A DNA stretch of 64,000 nucleotides from Gammaproteobacteria bacterium (GTDB lineage: Bacteria; Pseudomonadota; Gammaproteobacteria; DSM-16500): contig JAJPJI010000024.1 in the NCBI GenBank assembly GCA_021324305.1, positions 1-64,000 of the forward strand, written 5' to 3'. The position numbers were made by a program, and so were the translations under genes. The notes under the pieces were generated by a model, which was given only the letters and a program-made list of their open reading frames with translations, was not told the DNA's origin and made no database searches. Of this stretch, positions 9,219 through 17,435 are shown piece by piece. The stretch's first letter is position 1. Every line of letters starts with the position of its first letter.

Positions 9219-10067
9219 TCAAGGGTGATTGGGTGTGGGTCCGCTTATGGCTAGCCTTGATGTATGCAGTTCTTCTTTGAACTCAGCAACAAATGGATCG
9301 CCAGCAAACTCTAGCATGTTGCCTATGGCAGAGGCATTAAGACCCATATAGTCCCCACCCAATGTATTATCATTTATATCATTTGGCCGGTCGATTTGTG
9401 CAGTCCCATGGTACGGATTTTGATCGGGGAATCCCAGGCCATTTCCCATGGCGCATTGAACAACGACAGCTAATCCGCCAGTTTGTCGAGAGGATATGAT
9501 GCCTAGCAAATTAATCAGTGGATCAAAGCCTTTAGTCATTTCTTCCTCGATGTCGGGTTTTTTCCCTCCTGGGGTTGGCTTTGGCAATATGAGTCCTGCT
9601 TTCTCAAGATCTTTTGCCAATTGCGTAACAAAATTTTTTAATTCGGTCCGGATGGCTTTTTTATCTTCAGGCGTCAATTTGTTCAGAGCATCCAGCTTCT
9701 TCTCAAGTTCCTTTGGGTCGAATCTTGGATCCAGAGGGTTGAGTTTTGGGTCATTGAGATCTATGCCCTTGGATTTCAGGATGTCTTCAATTTTTTTTAA
9801 GGGATTATTTTCCGGATTTGCTTCCATTTTATTGATCGATATTGCTGTGACAAAAGAAAGAGTAAGCTGTTTCAAAAAATCATTGTCAGACAGGGTTCGC
9901 TTGTTCAAATTTTTTTGTGAGCTTAATATGAGCACCATTTGTTGCGCTAGCTCTTCCCTGTTTCGATTGATGTCAGGTTTTAATTCAGGATGTTTTTTTT
10001 CCAATAAATTAAGAAACTTATTGACTACCTCTAACATTTCTTCATCATATAATCTTGGAGAGGTCAT
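9219..10067 (-). CDS. Hypothetical protein (282 aa)
   Basis: Not recognised. The N-terminal two thirds are charged and helical (residues 1-165, Lys/Glu/Leu-rich, with a DPKLNPLDPRFDPKEL segment of short proline-spaced repeats). The rest is glycine/asparagine-rich and less regular (QTGGLAVVVQCAMGNGLGFPDQNPYHG, then GGDYMGLNASAIGNML). There is no signal peptide. AAGGA precedes the ATG. It diverges from priA and reads toward the thioesterase. A long antisense frame over it (9496-10125) is a mirror of its biased codons. An effector or structural role is conceivable, without direct evidence. Confidence 0.6.
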   Translation of the reverse strand: MTSPRLYDEEMLEVVNKFLNLLEKKHPELKPDINRNREELAQQMVLILSSQKNLNKRTLSDNDFLKQLTLSFVTAISINKMEANPENNPLKKIEDILKSKGIDLNDPKLNPLDPRFDPKELEKKLDALNKLTPEDKKAIRTELKNFVTQLAKDLEKAGLILPKPTPGGKKPDIEEEMTKGFDPLINLLGIISSRQTGGLAVVVQCAMGNGLGFPDQNPYHGTAQIDRPNDINDNTLGGDYMGLNASAIGNMLEFAGDPFVAEFKEELHTSRLAISGPTPNHP

Positions 10068-10157
10068 ACAGATATCCTTCTTGGCTAAATTCGTTTCGTT
10101 TATACATAATAAAATTATAACATAGGGTTTTTGGATACGAACTTACGTTGGTGTGAT

Positions 10158-12152
10158 ATGTCTGGTCATGAAGTAATTCTCCGCCTCGCCTTGCCTACGC
10201 CGCTGCGCCGTCAGTTTGATTATTTGCCGCCGCAAGATGTTGATTATAAATCGTTAACGCCGGGAATTCGAGTCCGGGTACCGTTTCAGTCGCGTACCCT
10301 GACAGGCATACTTACCAGCATTGAAAAAAATTCAGACGTGCCTTATGAGAAACTTAAATCCGCTCTGGAAATTCTGGATGAAAATCCGATTCTGCCTGAC
10401 GACGTGTACAAACTTTGCCAATGGGCAGCCGAGTATTATCACTATTCGCTGGGTGAAGTTTTTGCCTGCGCCTTGCCAGTTTTGCTGCGCAGAGGCAAGC
10501 CGGCTGCGACAAAAAAAACGCTCAAGGAAACAGCTGAATGCCTGGGTGCGCCGCTTCAATTGAACGCAGCCCAGCAGAAGGCTGTGCAGGCAATCACGGA
10601 ATCACGCCAGGCTTTCAGGATATTTTTACTGGATGGCGTAACCGGCAGTGGCAAGACAGAAGTTTATTTGCAGTCCATAGCAGAAATCATCGCGCAGGGT
10701 GGACAAGTGCTAGTGCTCGTCCCGGAAATCAGTCTCACACCGCAAACAATAGAACGTTTTCGCAGAAGATTTCCTGTACCTGTTGCCGCACTGCATTCCA
10801 GTCTGTCTGAGCAGGACCGCTTGCAGGCGTGGATCGCCGCCCGTTCCGGAGAAGCGAAAATAGTGATCGGAACGCGGTCGGCAATATTCACGCCATTCGC
10901 CAATCTGGGGCTCATTATTGTCGATGAAGAGCATGACACATCGTTTAAACAGCAAGACCGGTTTCGTTATCATGCGCGTGATCTTGCCATCATGCGCGCC
11001 AGCTTTAATCTGATTCCCATTGTGCTCGGATCCGCGACGCCTTCACTGGAATCATTGTTAAACGTGAAAAAGCAGCGTTATGAGTATCTATCGCTGCCGC
11101 AGCGCGCGGGTGAGGCAATGCTGCCGCAATATCAGATAATAGACTTGCGTCAGACCCCAGCCGAAGACGGGTTGTCAAATGCACTGATCCAAACCATGCG
11201 TGAACATCTGGAACAGGGAAATCAGGTAATGCTTTTTCTGAACCGGCGTGGTTTTGCTCCCGTGTTATATTGCACGCAATGTGCCTGGATTGCAGAGTGT
11301 AAACGGTGTGATGCGCGCATGGTGTATCACCGTTCACCAGCGCGTCTGCAATGTCATCATTGTGATGCACACAGTAAAATTCCGGAACGCTGCGCGCATT
11401 GTCATGAAGCTGCGTTACAGCCCGTCGGTTTGGGTACTCAGCGTCTCGAAGAGTCGCTGGCGAAACATTTTCCTGATGTACCTGTGATTCGTGTTGATCG
11501 TGACAACACACGCCGCAAGGGCGCTATGCAGAATCTGCTTGATCAGATTCATTCACAGAATAAAGCGATATTATTGGGAACACAAATGCTTGCCAAAGGG
11601 CATCATTTCCCGCATGTGACGTTGGTGGGTATTGTAGACGCGGACAATGGCCTGTTCAGCGCGGATTTTCGCGCAGCAGAACAAATGGGGCAATTGTTGA
11701 TGCAGGTTGCAGGCCGCGCAGGCCGCGCGGAAAAGCCCGGAACTGTCATGATACAGACACGTTATCCCGATCATCCGTTGTTACGCACATTAGTTAATGA
11801 AGGCTATCATGTTTTCGCGCAGACGTTGCTGACCGAGCGTGAACAGGCTGTGTTGCCGCCATTTTCCTATTTCGCGATTTTCCGCGCAGAGGCTTATGCA
11901 GAAGAAAATGCGAATCAGTTTCTGAATGTCATCCGCCAAATGTGTCCGGAATCGACGGAGGCTTCCTTGCTAGGCCCGGTGCCGGCGCTGCTAGCCAGGC
12001 GCAAGGGGTTGCATTGCCAGCATTTGCTGGTGAAAACAAACAAGCGCAGCGTATTGCAGAATATTTTAAAAAGCATTCTGTCGAAGCTGGATTCCTTGTC
12101 TGTCAATCATTCAGTCAAGTGGGTGCTGGATGTCGATCCGGTGGAAGTGTGA
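10158..12152 (+). CDS. priA: Primosomal replication protein N' (PriA helicase)
   Basis: A 3'-to-5' DNA helicase that recognises stalled forks and reloads the replisome. An N-terminal fork-binding domain (LALPTPLRRQFDYLPP) is followed by Walker A GVTGSGKT at 160-167, the DEEH box at 256-259, a zinc-binding insertion of cysteine pairs (CTQC, CKRC, CHHC, CAHC) and the helicase C-domain with QVAGRAGRAEKPG. At 664 residues it is somewhat shorter than the 732 of E. coli. The frame opens with TTG at 10131, but ATG 10158 matches the family's N-terminus. It converges with the gene at 12210. Confidence 0.96.
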   Translation: MSGHEVILRLALPTPLRRQFDYLPPQDVDYKSLTPGIRVRVPFQSRTLTGILTSIEKNSDVPYEKLKSALEILDENPILPDDVYKLCQWAAEYYHYSLGEVFACALPVLLRRGKPAATKKTLKETAECLGAPLQLNAAQQKAVQAITESRQAFRIFLLDGVTGSGKTEVYLQSIAEIIAQGGQVLVLVPEISLTPQTIERFRRRFPVPVAALHSSLSEQDRLQAWIAARSGEAKIVIGTRSAIFTPFANLGLIIVDEEHDTSFKQQDRFRYHARDLAIMRASFNLIPIVLGSATPSLESLLNVKKQRYEYLSLPQRAGEAMLPQYQIIDLRQTPAEDGLSNALIQTMREHLEQGNQVMLFLNRRGFAPVLYCTQCAWIAECKRCDARMVYHRSPARLQCHHCDAHSKIPERCAHCHEAALQPVGLGTQRLEESLAKHFPDVPVIRVDRDNTRRKGAMQNLLDQIHSQNKAILLGTQMLAKGHHFPHVTLVGIVDADNGLFSADFRAAEQMGQLLMQVAGRAGRAEKPGTVMIQTRYPDHPLLRTLVNEGYHVFAQTLLTEREQAVLPPFSYFAIFRAEAYAEENANQFLNVIRQMCPESTEASLLGPVPALLARRKGLHCQHLLVKTNKRSVLQNILKSILSKLDSLSVNHSVKWVLDVDPVEV

Positions 12153-12166
12153 GCATGTCAGTAAAC

Positions 12167-12198
12167 GGCCGGCTTGCTCTGATAACAACAAACCGGCC
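12167..12198. terminator. Inverted repeat between convergent priA and OCD-family gene
   Basis: GGCCGG at 12167-12172 pairs with CCGGCC at 12193-12198 around a 20-nt loop, directly after the priA stop and before the opposing stop. No T-run follows, so function as a terminator is uncertain. Confidence 0.4.
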
Positions 12199-12209
12199 AG
12201 AAAATGCTG

Positions 12210-13205
12210 TCAGATTTCAATTCTTCTCCCAGTATGGCTTGCCAGTGCCTTCGCATAAATGGCCTGTGCTGTAACGACATCCAGCACGGCGGAACCAACC
12301 GCTTTAAACAGGGTAATTTCCTTGTCGGTTTCACGTCCTTTTACACGGCCGATAATCAGTTCTCCAAGCTCGCCATCGAAATCCGTTTCAGAAACCAATC
12401 CTTTTTTTATTGGCTTCAGAATATCACCGGCTTCTGCGAGCACACCTTGTGTTGTGTCAAAAATAATTTTGTCTGCTGATTGAATGATAGTTTCCGGAAG
12501 CTCCTGCATGTCAGGGGTAAACGCGCCGATGCCGTTGATGTGAGCGCCTTGCTTGACCAGCAGGCCGTCAAATACAGGTATGCTGGATGTTGTGATGGTG
12601 GTGATGATATCTGCCTCATTTACGGCTTTGTTGATATCAGTTGTAGCGACAATGGCAGTGTTGAAATGTGCAAATTCGATTTGCATTTCCGCGCTGAACG
12701 CCTGGGCCTTTTCCGCATCGATGTCAAAGACGTGCACTTTATCCAGGCTGCGGGTGATTAACATGGCTTCAAGTTGGGTTTTTGCCTGCCCGCCAGTGCC
12801 AAATAATACAGCGGTTTTTGCATCACGTCTCGCCAGGATATCGGTGGCAGCGCCTTGCAATGCGCCCGTTCTTAATTGCGTCAGATAGGTGCCATCCATG
12901 ATTGCACAAACTTCGCCAGTTAACCCGTCAATCAAAAGCATGTGCGCGGGAACAGTGGGTTTGTTTAATGCCGCATTTTCGGGAAACACGGATGCAATTT
13001 TAATTCCTGCGATATTGAGATCATCAGCGTAGGCAGGCATGAACAAGCACTGTCCATGCTTTCTGGGTATATCGATGACGGTTCGCAATGGTACGGAACA
13101 TTGTCCCAGGGAATACATGCGCAAGGCTTCTTTGCTGTATTCAATGGCGTTATGCATGGGAAGCATTTTCTTGATGTCTTCTTTTGTTAAAATTAACATG
13201 GTCAT
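12210..13205 (-). CDS. Ornithine cyclodeaminase/mu-crystallin family protein
   Basis: The 331 residues match the OCD/mu-crystallin/alanine dehydrogenase (archaeal type) fold: substrate region FMPAYADDLNIAGIKIASVFPEN, DGTYLTQLRTGAL, then the NAD(P)-binding motif AVLFGTGGQAKTQLEAM and GAHINGIGAFTPDMQEL. Family members convert ornithine to proline, reduce ketimines, or make amino acids for siderophores; sequence alone does not decide. The start codon overlaps the stop of the upstream permease gene (ATGA at 13202-13205), so they are translationally coupled and probably act on the same small molecule. Confidence 0.85.
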   Translation of the reverse strand: MTMLILTKEDIKKMLPMHNAIEYSKEALRMYSLGQCSVPLRTVIDIPRKHGQCLFMPAYADDLNIAGIKIASVFPENAALNKPTVPAHMLLIDGLTGEVCAIMDGTYLTQLRTGALQGAATDILARRDAKTAVLFGTGGQAKTQLEAMLITRSLDKVHVFDIDAEKAQAFSAEMQIEFAHFNTAIVATTDINKAVNEADIITTITTSSIPVFDGLLVKQGAHINGIGAFTPDMQELPETIIQSADKIIFDTTQGVLAEAGDILKPIKKGLVSETDFDGELGELIIGRVKGRETDKEITLFKAVGSAVLDVVTAQAIYAKALASHTGRRIEI

Positions 13206-14098
13206 ACTCTCTCGCCTGGTTGGATTGTCTGTGGTCGATTCCTGAATTTGTCAATCAGCATGCTTGCACCGTTATAGATAAGGATTGCGGCAACCACCCA
13301 CTGTAGCATGGTGACATCCAGTCCTTTTACCAGGAAAACACCGATTATTACCCCAAGCACGCCAAACGTTGCTGCAAACAAGGTGATTTTCCGGCTGTAT
13401 TTGCCATACTTGATAAATTCCATGCTGCCAATGGGTACAGAAAAGGTGGAGGCGCCCATCATGATGGGAAATGCAACGGCGGGATTCATGCCGAGCGCGT
13501 AAATCGTTACCATGGTTGGCGCATAAGAGCCAATTCCAATTGCGTTCAGCGCACCAAACAGAAACAGACAAATGACGGCGATGACAAGCTTGGCTCCACT
13601 TAATTCGACCGATGTTCCTCCCGAAGGGACAAGATGTAACTGGTTAGCGATGATGAATAATGCTGCAACAATTAAGCCGGCGCCGAGAAATTTTCTGATC
13701 GCATTCGCTGAAAGCCTGACAATAAAACGGGGTCCGAGATACGCGCCGGCGATCTGGGCGATGATACAGGCGGCAAGCGTGACGATATCGACGCTGATCA
13801 CGGAAATGAAGGCCAGCGCCATCACAGCGACAGGAATGACGCATTGGGTATTGAGTGTCCCGGGCAATAACTTGTCTGATACAAGTTTCATCTTTCTGTA
13901 TACGATTGTCGAGATGGCAAAATCCGAAACACCGAATGATGAAAAGAAAAAGATGATCATCGATGATGCGGCAATTAAGAGGTTGTTTCCTCTATCTGTC
14001 AACTCTGATCTGTTTTGGTTTAAATCCACCAACAGCCTTGCCGCGAATATACCGTTGACGATGACGATCAATATCAAAATCAGGGTTGTGACTGTCAT
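13202..14098 (-). CDS. TauE/SafE (TSUP) family membrane permease
   Basis: A very hydrophobic 298-residue protein with about eight membrane helices and the two-halves layout of the sulfite exporter TauE/SafE (TSUP) family: FFFSSFGVSDFAIST in the first half and GALNAIGIGSYAPTMVTIYALGMNPAVAFPIMMGAST in the second. TSUP proteins move sulfonates, sulfite or other small organic anions across the inner membrane. It is translationally coupled to the OCD-family enzyme, suggesting uptake or export of that enzyme's substrate or product. The first helix doubles as the N-terminus, so the start looks right. Confidence 0.82.
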   Translation of the reverse strand: MTVTTLILILIVIVNGIFAARLLVDLNQNRSELTDRGNNLLIAASSMIIFFFSSFGVSDFAISTIVYRKMKLVSDKLLPGTLNTQCVIPVAVMALAFISVISVDIVTLAACIIAQIAGAYLGPRFIVRLSANAIRKFLGAGLIVAALFIIANQLHLVPSGGTSVELSGAKLVIAVICLFLFGALNAIGIGSYAPTMVTIYALGMNPAVAFPIMMGASTFSVPIGSMEFIKYGKYSRKITLFAATFGVLGVIIGVFLVKGLDVTMLQWVVAAILIYNGASMLIDKFRNRPQTIQPGERV

Positions 14099-14236
14099 TC
14101 AGCGCTGCCTTTATAAGCTTGTATTAGCATGTTTATATTGCTGATCACCTTATTTGGTAATCTCGAAGCAATCAATAGGGAATTCATGAAAAGATAGTTT
14201 ACTGATTGGATTTAATGCCAAGACACAGACAGTATG

Positions 14237-14305
14237 AACCTGTCAGGCCGGCTTATACCGACGTGACAGATTCAGTATCGGGAAATGAAAATGCGCTGAC
14301 AGGTT
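14237..14305. repeat. Inverted repeat downstream of the slipin gene
   Basis: Ten-nt exact arms (14237-14246 and 14296-14305) flank 49 nt; the right arm touches the slipin stop codon. There is no T-run. It may stabilise the 3' end of the slipin mRNA. Confidence 0.4.
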
Positions 14306-15045
14306 TATTTCTTCATGAATGATGACAGGAAATCTATCGGTATGGGGAAGATGATTGTCGAGTTTTTTTCTTCACTGATATTGGAGAGTGTCTGCAGATA
14401 GCGCAGTTGCATGGATTGCGGCTGTGTTGCCAATACCCGCGCAGCTTCGGCGAGTTTTTCTGATGCCTGCAGTTCACCGTCGGCATGGATGACTTTCGCG
14501 CGGCGTCCGCGTTCGGCTTCTGCCTGCTGGGCGATTGCCCGGATCATGCTTTCGTTAAGATCGATTTGCTTGATTTCAACCATGCCTATCTTGATTCCCC
14601 AGGCGTCGGTATGTTCGTCGAGTATTTTTTGAATGTCAGTGTTGAGTTTGGTGCGTTCAGCGAGCATTTCATCGAGTTCATGCTGTCCGAGCACTGATCG
14701 CAAGGTCGTTTGTGCAAGCTGATTGACAGCGGCGAAATAATCTTCGATCTGGATAACTGCTTTCTGCGGATCAATGACACGAAAATACACCACGGCGTTG
14801 ACGCGAACGGACACATTGTCACGTGAAATCACATCTTGCGGCGGAATATCCATGACAATAGTGCGTAGCTGCACGCGCACCATTTGCTGAATGAGCGGCA
14901 CGATGAGGATAAGCCCGGGCCCTTTGACTTTCCAGAAACGCCCCAGAGTAAACACAACAGCGCGTTCATATTCACGCAAAACGTGGATGAAACTGAAAAG
15001 AAAGATAATCACGACCAGCGCGATCACAGCATAGGGAGTAAACAT
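14305..15045 (-). CDS. Slipin (stomatin-like SPFH-domain membrane protein)
   Basis: One N-terminal membrane hairpin or helix (residues 3-21) is followed by an SPFH/Band-7 domain: [63 protein letters not shown], then a coiled-coil [21 protein letters not shown]. This is the prokaryotic stomatin (slipin) pattern. Slipins form oligomers that organise membrane microdomains. It lies 34 nt after the NfeD-type protease gene on the same strand, the usual partnership: the NfeD protease cleaves the hydrophobic C-terminus of stomatin in archaeal examples. Confidence 0.92.
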   Translation of the reverse strand: MFTPYAVIALVVIIFLFSFIHVLREYERAVVFTLGRFWKVKGPGLILIVPLIQQMVRVQLRTIVMDIPPQDVISRDNVSVRVNAVVYFRVIDPQKAVIQIEDYFAAVNQLAQTTLRSVLGQHELDEMLAERTKLNTDIQKILDEHTDAWGIKIGMVEIKQIDLNESMIRAIAQQAEAERGRRAKVIHADGELQASEKLAEAARVLATQPQSMQLRYLQTLSNISEEKNSTIIFPIPIDFLSSFMKK

Positions 15046-15079
15046 AATCTGTCTCCTTTGAATCTCTATATCTTACCGC

Positions 15080-16378
15080 TTACTCTCGAAGCGGCTCAAC
15101 GAATAAAACCAGTCCCTGTACACGGATGACTCTGATTTTGTCGCCCGGATTGAGCGGCAGTGTCGACTGTGCTTCCCAGATCTCACCCAGCACACGCACG
15201 ACTATCTGTTTGTTCATCACGCTTAGTACGATGCCTTCGCTGCCAACCAATCCTTCCTGGCCTGTCACAATCTTTTTTTTGTGTGATTTCAACGCGAGAC
15301 CCAGAATCATTAAAAAGAAAGTGATGGATACAACACTTGTGGTTAAAATAAGCGACCAGGTTACTTGATAGTTTGCGTCATGAATGTCAAACAGCATGAC
15401 TGATCCTATAATGAAGGCAACCACACCGCCAAGACCAATGACGCCAAAACTTGAAACATACACTTCAAAGAGCATGCATGAGATGCCGATTATCAATAAT
15501 AACAAACCGGCATAGTTGATGGGCATCAACTGGAATGCATAGAGCACAAGCAAGAGGGCAATCACGCCAACGACGCCGGGCAGAATCAGGCCGGGATTGG
15601 ATAATTCGAAAAATAATCCATAGGCGGCGATCAGCATCAGGATATATGCAATATTGGGATTGGTGATGAAAGACAAAAACTGATAACGCCAATCCGGCGC
15701 GACTGTTTCGAGCTGGAGGTTTTTGGTGCGCAATTGTTCGGATATGCTGTGCACGATTACCGTACGGCCATCCACTTTTTGCAGCAGCTGCGCATAATCA
15801 TCGGCTATCTCATCAATCACTTTTAAACGTAATGCCTCACTCGCAGGAATGCTTGCGGCCTGCTGCACGGCAAGTGCTGCCCAGTCGGCATTTCTGCCGC
15901 GCAATTGAGCCAGGCTGCGGATGTAGGCGGTCGCATCATTCAGGATTTTTTTATCTTCGGTAGACACGTTTTTGGGTTCAGCAGATTTGTCAGATCCCAG
16001 GATGCTGACTGGAGAGGCGGCACCGATGTTTGTTCCGGATGCCATGACAGCGAGATGGCTGGCGTAGAGAATAAAGACGCCCGCGCTGGCTGCGCGAGCA
16101 CCGGAGGGATAGACATAAGTAATAACCGGGACAGAGGAAGTAATGATGGCTTCATTGATGCCGCGCATGGAACTATCGAGACCGCCAGGCGTATCCATTT
16201 GCAGAATGATGATGGCCGCGTGTTCCTGCTCAGCATAGGCGATGCCGCGCTGGATGTAGTCCTGGGTGGCGGGGCCGATGGGGCCATTGATATCCAGTAT
16301 GACTGCTTTCCCGGCAGCGAATACCGCCTGGGAGAGGAGTACAATGAGCAAGCCTGTTAACCATATCCATTTGCGCAT
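15080..16378 (-). CDS. NfeD1-type membrane serine protease (ClpP class)
   Basis: A signal peptide (MRKWIWLTGLLIVLLSQAVFAAG) precedes a ClpP-fold protease domain, four to five membrane helices and a C-terminal OB-fold NfeD domain (GQEGLVGSEGIVLS). The catalytic Ser lies in GARAASAGVFI, and the Lys probably in DKKILNDATAYIRSLA, as in the archaeal 1510-N protease. The longest frame starts at 16459, but ATG 16378 has AGGA at 8 nt and begins a proper signal peptide. It forms an operon with the slipin gene downstream. The length (432) is normal for the long NfeD1 class. Confidence 0.92.
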   Translation of the reverse strand: MRKWIWLTGLLIVLLSQAVFAAGKAVILDINGPIGPATQDYIQRGIAYAEQEHAAIIILQMDTPGGLDSSMRGINEAIITSSVPVITYVYPSGARAASAGVFILYASHLAVMASGTNIGAASPVSILGSDKSAEPKNVSTEDKKILNDATAYIRSLAQLRGRNADWAALAVQQAASIPASEALRLKVIDEIADDYAQLLQKVDGRTVIVHSISEQLRTKNLQLETVAPDWRYQFLSFITNPNIAYILMLIAAYGLFFELSNPGLILPGVVGVIALLLVLYAFQLMPINYAGLLLLIIGISCMLFEVYVSSFGVIGLGGVVAFIIGSVMLFDIHDANYQVTWSLILTTSVVSITFFLMILGLALKSHKKKIVTGQEGLVGSEGIVLSVMNKQIVVRVLGEIWEAQSTLPLNPGDKIRVIRVQGLVLFVEPLRE

Positions 16379-16615
16379 GTTGATTTTCCTGGTCAGGGAT
16401 GATGGCGTGCTAACGGTTTTCTTCTTGTTCCAGTAGCGCGGAGAGAGCGTCCCCTTCATATTGATACCTTAATTATATCAATAAACCTTCACCTGCCCGG
16501 CAGTTAAATGCAAGGTATTGTATAATATATGATTATTTCCGTGGCGAGGTTTGCATGCGATCGTAAATCCTGCATTGACGTGACAGGTCGGCCTGTTTAT
16601 ACTTGCGCGGTCTAT

Positions 16616-16699
16616 GCCGGGGTGGCGGAACTGGTAGACGCGCCGGTCTCAAAAACCGGTGAGGGTGACCTCATGCCGGTTCGATTCCGGCCCTCGGCA
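16616..16699 (+). tRNA. tRNA-Leu(CAA)
   Basis: The acceptor stem GCCGGGG pairs with CCTCGGC (one G-T). The D-arm TGGCGGAACTGGTAGACGC, a long variable arm of Leu type (GTGAGGGTGACCTCAT) and the T-arm GGTTCGATTCC are present. The anticodon loop CTCAAAA gives anticodon CAA, reading UUG. The CCA tail is not encoded. Confidence 0.95.
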
Positions 16700-16788
16700 T
16701 ATATTCATTAATCGTCTATCATCCGTTCAATAAAATCACCCGGTATTCAAGTCTGTAGTAAACTACAGCTGATGATCTGTTAACACAC

Positions 16789-16861
16789 GTCCCGGTGGCA
16801 CAGTGGATAGCGCGGCCCCCTCCTAAGGGGCAGGTCGGAGGTTCGAATCCTCTCCGGGACG
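16789..16861 (+). tRNA. tRNA-Arg(CCT)
   Basis: The acceptor stem GTCCCGG pairs with CCGGGAC, with discriminator G at 16861. The anticodon arm is GCCCC-CTCCTAA-GGGGC, giving anticodon CCT, which reads AGG. The T-arm is GGAGGTTCGAATCCTC. CCA is not encoded. It is 89 nt downstream of tRNA-Leu. Confidence 0.95.
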
Positions 16862-16937
16862 CTTGAAAAATAAATGTATAGTCATGTGTTATCATATCGT
16901 CACATAAGACTCATCTCTCGAAAGGGATCTTTTACTA

Positions 16938-17327
16938 ATGTCTTCTCCAACGAAAAAACTAATTTCAACAGGTACTAAATGGGAAAAAATTGCAGGCTTT
17001 TCTCGAGCACTTCGGATTGGCCAACAAATCTTTGTAGCTGGCACAACAGCAACCAGTAAAGAAGGAACTGTAGGTAAAGGTAATCCTGCCGTTCAGATGC
17101 AATTTATCTTAGATAGAATTGAAAACGCTATCGTTGATTTAGGCGGAAAATTGGCGGATGTTGTTCGTACCCGGATTTATGTCCGTAATATTAATGACTG
17201 GGAAATTGTAGCAAAAATACATGGGGAAAGATTCAGAGACATTAAACCTGTTAGCACGTTGGTTCAAGCTCAGCTTGTAGGCGATTGTTTAGTGGAAGTT
17301 GAGGCAGACGCAATTTTGCAGAATTAG
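16938..17327 (+). CDS. RidA/YjgF-family protein
   Basis: A 129-residue single-domain protein of the Rid family, which hydrolyses reactive enamine/imine intermediates. Family features are the FVAGTTATSKEGTVGKGNPAVQMQFILDRIENAI block, the Arg in VVRTRIYVRNI, and KPVSTLVQAQLVGDCLVEVEADAI at the C-terminus. The IYVR and LVEVEADA motifs fit Rid subgroups other than the archetypal RidA, so the substrate may differ. AAAGG precedes the ATG. A bidirectional terminator follows. Confidence 0.9.
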   Translation: MSSPTKKLISTGTKWEKIAGFSRALRIGQQIFVAGTTATSKEGTVGKGNPAVQMQFILDRIENAIVDLGGKLADVVRTRIYVRNINDWEIVAKIHGERFRDIKPVSTLVQAQLVGDCLVEVEADAILQN

Positions 17328-17342
17328 ATTTAGTAAAATCAA

Positions 17343-17367
17343 AAAGCCGCTCATATAGTGCGGCTTT
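17343..17367. terminator. Bidirectional intrinsic terminator
   Basis: An 8-bp stem AAAGCCGC/GCGGCTTT with a 9-nt loop lies between convergent genes. TTT follows on the plus strand and TTTTT on the minus strand, so it can end both the RidA-family and the DUF4116-protein transcripts. Confidence 0.8.
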
Positions 17368-17435
17368 GAATATAATCAAATGATGAGTTTGGGTTAAATT
17401 CCCAGCATAACTTATAGGTCAAGTCACTCTCGTCA

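Noticed and set aside
9496-10125. A 209-codon plus-strand frame opposite the hypothetical gene at 9219
   Set aside because: It mirrors a Lys/Glu/Leu-biased minus-strand gene, is Ser/Phe-rich without domain features, and has no ribosome site. The minus-strand frame has one.
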